Below are positions 61,483-64,000 of a DNA stretch of 64,000 nt, piece by piece. Location of the stretch: positions 605,777 to 669,776 of the forward strand of contig NZ_JAVDDU010000002.1 in NCBI RefSeq assembly GCF_030848505.1, read 5' to 3'. A program made the translations under genes and the position numbers. The notes beneath the pieces were generated by a model. It worked only from the letters and a program-made list of their open reading frames with translations, had not been told where the DNA came from and ran no database searches. Source of the DNA: Marinimicrobium hydrolyticum (lineage in GTDB: Bacteria > Pseudomonadota > Gammaproteobacteria > Pseudomonadales > Cellvibrionaceae). Within the stretch, counting starts at the first letter, position 1; every line of letters starts with the position of its first letter.

Positions 61483-62089
61483 CGGCGCACACTGCTTTCA
61501 CGGTCTCTCGCTTAGCGAGGCGTCTAAGATAAGCGCCCAGGTTGGGATATGATAGGGGCGGCCGGCTAAAACCACTACCCCAGTGGGCTAGCATGAAAAG
61601 AAAGTAATCACATACGGATACATTGCTACCTATAAGAAATTCACGGCCTTCAAGGGCTTCGTCTAGGAATGAATACATTTCGGCTACCCGCGATTCTTGC
61701 GCTGCAACAATCGCCAACTCTCCCGCAGTATCGGTGGTGTGCTTGGCAGGGTAGAAATAGATCATCAGTTCAGGCTGCAAAGTGGTAGTTAAATATGCAA
61801 GCCATTGATGAAACTTGGGTCGATCAGGGTTGCCTATAGCTGGAATGAGGTTTGCGTGAGGGTTCTGATCGCATAGATGCAGGCAAATGGCTGCACTTTC
61901 AAAGAGCGATAGGTCACCATCTACGAGAGTTGGTATACGTCCGGTAGGATTAAGTTTCAGGTAGCTTTCAGACTTTTGTTCGTTAGTTTTCCTGTCGACC
62001 AGCACCAGCTCATACTCAACCTTCATGTGGTGAAGTACCATATGCGGTGCCCAGCTAGCATTGCGTGGGAAATAAAACAACTTGTACAT
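61451..62089 (-). CDS. Glutathione S-transferase-like protein
   Basis: A 212-aa cytosolic GST. The N-terminal thioredoxin-fold domain (1-75) has 'LKLNPTGRIPTLVDGD' with the cis-Pro and 'SLFESAAICLHL' with the glutathione gamma-Glu contact (E-S). The C-terminal all-helical domain (90-205) has 'LIGSNVSVCDYFLFML', the N-capping D. The first-helix catalytic residue could be Ser12 ('NASWAPH'). It joins glutathione to electrophiles or acts as a reductase; substrate unknown. Confidence 0.88.
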   Translation of the reverse strand: MYKLFYFPRNASWAPHMVLHHMKVEYELVLVDRKTNEQKSESYLKLNPTGRIPTLVDGDLSLFESAAICLHLCDQNPHANLIPAIGNPDRPKFHQWLAYLTTTLQPELMIYFYPAKHTTDTAGELAIVAAQESRVAEMYSFLDEALEGREFLIGSNVSVCDYFLFMLAHWGSGFSRPPLSYPNLGAYLRRLAKRETVKAVCAVEGTDLGAYN

Positions 62090-62186
62090 GTGACTTCCTA
62101 GTTCCTATTTAAAATGCGACGCTCCAGCGCGGCGAGGCCGTCGGATGTAAATACTTCAACGAACAGCCTACAGTTATCAGAAATTT

Positions 62187-62376
62187 TCAGCCAACTAATT
62201 CAATCTCTAGACTACCCAATAGCCTGATAGCTTCAAATCGGTCAAACTTTGCTTTCTTAAGCTTATTTGTGAAAAAAGGCATCCTTATATGTCGCTGTTT
62301 TTGAGAAAATTGTAGGGATTTTTTCGATTTCCTGAGTATTCCATATTTGAACATACTGCTGAATCAAGTTAGTCAT
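62187..62376 (-). pseudogene. Possible decayed SnoaL-like gene in the 62.1-62.4 kb gap
   Basis: The 317-base gap 62090-62406 has no intact gene. On the minus strand an ATG at 62376 with AGAGAGG before it opens a 37-codon frame ('QQYVQIWNTQEIEKIPTIF') like the front of SnoaL-type proteins, then stops at 62263. A second frame at 62187-62282 continues with a protein-like 31-codon stretch. The two may be pieces of one frameshifted and truncated gene. Evidence is from residue pattern only. Confidence 0.35.
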
Positions 62377-62406
62377 ATATACCTCTCTGTATTCTGAATT
62401 TAGCGC

Positions 62407-63234
62407 CTAGTCCAAGACCACTTCGAACGAGTTGATCCAAGTGATGCCCGAACCACTCATTATCTCATTGCCAAGCTCTAGGTCGGAGACGTACAGATTC
62501 TCAGATACTATTTGGTGCTCCACTGCGTACTCAAGCAATTTCAATAGTCTCAAGGTTGTACTCATCGACTGCTCCTTTGATCGATAGGTGACGTAAGTCC
62601 ATCGGTTGTCGTTCATGCCTGACGCATCTTTCCAATCTCTGTCCACCCAGACTTCCCACCAATCACCGTCGATTTCAATTTCAGCGGTTTTCGTTCCCGC
62701 AGGATCGAAATGCCCCTCCGTGGAGTAGCTCCAAATCATTATCTCGGCAGCGATTACTGAGGGGTTGGGCTCGCCTCCTTTGATAGGCTCTGTTGTGAGC
62801 CACACCGATGCCGCCAGATTGTGGTCACCATTGGTGACTGTTTCTACGTCAAAATCCAGCTCGAACCTTTGCAAGGACGATATTCTCTTAGGGAATCTTT
62901 CGTCGAATCTAGGTTCTGGGTCCCAAGGGGAAGACCCCACCTTTATCTGAGGGTAGGCGTATATGACGCGTTTCCCTTCCGGCCAACTCCAAGACCATCC
63001 ATACTGAATGGATCCATCGACTTCTCTTGATTCTAAACACTGGACTCCGTCACCACTTTCATCGGCGTGCTTATTCCACACGTTGTTATATAGTACTCCG
63101 TGCTTTATCTCTAATGATTGATAGTCTTCACACCCCACAACAATCGAGTCCGGCTTATTCCACGATGATGACTCAGGAGCACTGCGCCCACAAGAAGACA
63201 GCAGTAACACCGCAACGAAAAGTAATACCCTCAT
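62407..63234 (-). CDS. GH12-type glucanase lipoprotein
   Basis: A 275-aa protein with a lipoprotein signal (lipobox LSSC, Cys15) and a glycoside hydrolase family 12 domain, a beta-jelly-roll endo-beta-1,4-glucanase/xyloglucanase fold. The nucleophile is likely E164 ('AEIMIWSY') and the acid/base E257 ('LGNEIMSGSG'), with typical W-rich strands 'YGWSWSWPEG'. The 'VLYNNVWN' start of the domain is also typical. The second of two close ATGs has the better AAGGA spacing. It may sit on the outer membrane facing polysaccharide. Confidence 0.85.
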   Translation of the reverse strand: MRVLLFVAVLLLSSCGRSAPESSSWNKPDSIVVGCEDYQSLEIKHGVLYNNVWNKHADESGDGVQCLESREVDGSIQYGWSWSWPEGKRVIYAYPQIKVGSSPWDPEPRFDERFPKRISSLQRFELDFDVETVTNGDHNLAASVWLTTEPIKGGEPNPSVIAAEIMIWSYSTEGHFDPAGTKTAEIEIDGDWWEVWVDRDWKDASGMNDNRWTYVTYRSKEQSMSTTLRLLKLLEYAVEHQIVSENLYVSDLELGNEIMSGSGITWINSFEVVLD

Positions 63235-63262
63235 ACTCATTCCTTTTTTAGATCGCTAAGGT

Positions 63263-64000
63263 CTAGCTCACCGACGCGCCGCTTTTTGCGCGCCCGGTGG
63301 AACTACGTGTTAGATGCCCTGTGGACCACAGAACCATAACTAACCCGAAAACTACAAACGGTAAACTCAGGAGTTGGCCAACACTGAAGAATTGACCAGA
63401 TTCATATGCAGCCTGTGGAACTTTGTAGAATTCAACAAAAATGCGCGCAGTGAATACGAGCACAAGGAAGATTGCGAACAACAAGCCGTGTGGTGTGCGC
63501 TGTCGCAAACGCCAGTAGATGGTCAGCAATATGAAGCAGGTGATTAAATAGGCCGCTGCCTCGTACAATTGTGCCGGGTGGCGGGGTAACCCGTCGACCG
63601 CCTCAAATATAACTCCCCAACCGCTCATTGTAGGTATACCAACGATCTCTGAGTTGAGAAAGTTAGCAATCCGCACAAACACAGCTCCTAGCGCTGCGGG
63701 GATGCTTGCTCGATCAATGAGCCAGAGAAACGATACCTTAGGTCGTAGCGTACGCGCCCCTAACCAGAGGCCGAGAAGTATTCCCCCAGCCCCTCCATGG
63801 CTAGCGAGACCCCCTTCCCAAATGCGAAGAATTGCCAACGGGTCTGATAGGTAGTAATGCGGATCATAGAACAAGCAATGGACCAGGCGTGCGCCTGCGA
63901 TAGCTCCTACCAGCGCATACAACGAAAGGCGTTCTGCATTTCCCGGTGGCACTCCTTCAAACTTGAAAAGTCGGGCCAGCACCACTTGTCCAGCAAGAAA
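63263..64000 (-). CDS. lgt: Prolipoprotein diacylglyceryl transferase-like, cut by right edge
   Basis: The frame is open to the window edge, so the N-terminus is missing. Visible residues match Lgt, which adds diacylglycerol to the lipobox Cys of prolipoproteins. Motifs are 'IWEGGLASHGGAGGILLG', 'VRIANFLNSEIVGIPT' (the phosphatidylglycerol-binding N-F-x-N-x-E), and 'HPAQLYEA'. The usual H-G-x-x-x-G pattern is kept. It lies in the accessory stretch beside a lipoprotein glucanase, so it may be a second copy rather than the housekeeping gene. Six or seven helices remain visible. Confidence 0.85.
   Translation of the reverse strand, partial: FLAGQVVLARLFKFEGVPPGNAERLSLYALVGAIAGARLVHCLFYDPHYYLSDPLAILRIWEGGLASHGGAGGILLGLWLGARTLRPKVSFLWLIDRASIPAALGAVFVRIANFLNSEIVGIPTMSGWGVIFEAVDGLPRHPAQLYEAAAYLITCFILLTIYWRLRQRTPHGLLFAIFLVLVFTARIFVEFYKVPQAAYESGQFFSVGQLLSLPFVVFGLVMVLWSTGHLTRSSTGRAKSGASVS

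Noticed and set aside
53737..63260. Chromosomal integron cassette array
   Set aside because: Gene content and hairpins fit, and isolated GTTRRRY-like strings occur (for example GTTGGGC at 55021). The paired RYYYAAC...GTTRRRY sites are not found in the right order between genes, and no integron integrase is present.
1..64000. CRISPR arrays, tRNA, rRNA and transposase genes
   Set aside because: No regularly spaced repeats, no tRNA-like cloverleaf pattern and no transposase or integrase motif were recognised on reading; a dedicated search was not possible.

Overview
The window looks like chromosome from a marine-type gammaproteobacterium of the Pseudomonadales/Cellvibrionales kind. The block dsbA - cytochrome c4 - engB - polA, followed by znuA/zur-znuCB, and the coxB-coxA-ctaG-coxC and SURF1-ctaA-ctaB-sco blocks are arranged much as I recall from Pseudomonas relatives. 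Two secreted beta-glucanases (GH5 and GH12 types) suggest a polysaccharide degrader. No rRNA, tRNA, CRISPR array, integrase or transposase was recognised.

Layout. 0-5.5 kb: end of an EF-hand protein, a tiny lipoprotein, then a leftward four-gene set (CelD-like acyltransferase, ATP-grasp ligase, SAM methyltransferase, PrpF isomerase) that looks biosynthetic. 5.7-10.9 kb: fadE, an ABC transporter pair and a divergent DUF3299 protein. 11-19.2 kb: an asparagine-synthetase-like protein lacking the glutaminase cysteine, a CobW GTPase, 4-hydroxyphenylpyruvate dioxygenase, a Cys-type alpha/beta hydrolase and an adenylation-carrier-hydrolase fusion. 19.4-22.5 kb: a zinc-starvation operon (dksA2-like, zigA-like, DUF1826, zrgA-like) behind a perfect Zur box. 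22.5-30.6 kb: GH5 glucanase, diguanylate cyclase, dsbA, cytochrome c4, engB, polA. The engB-polA gap holds two tandem minus-strand units with sigma-E-like promoters and intrinsic terminators, at the position where Spot 42 and ErsA sit in other gammaproteobacteria. 30.9-35.4 kb: small exported protein, znuA / zur-znuC-znuB around a second Zur box, and a 107-nt element with 20-bp inverted ends. 35.4-44.4 kb: cytochrome c oxidase (subunit II with a fused heme c domain) and its assembly genes. 44.8-53.7 kb: MATE exporter, peroxiredoxin, DUF2058, DUF3313 lipoprotein and an NfeD-SPFH-SPFH-NfeD membrane module. 53.8-64 kb: an accessory stretch of short, nearly all leftward genes that looks AT-richer (two GNATs, MOSC, SnoaL, GrpB, GST, nucleotidyltransferase, XRE-TM, GH12, second lgt) with two decayed genes.

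How the parts work together. The two Zur boxes share a GTTAT-N3-ATAAC core and would place znuA, zur-znuCB and the dksA2-zigA-DUF1826-zrgA set under one zinc-responsive repressor: high-affinity uptake plus zinc-sparing replacements. The oxidase genes form two leftward units that together supply heme A synthesis, copper delivery and the core subunits. The most novel material is the biosynthetic set in 0.9-5.5 kb and 11-19 kb, whose product cannot be told from sequence alone, and the paired small-RNA candidates next to polA.
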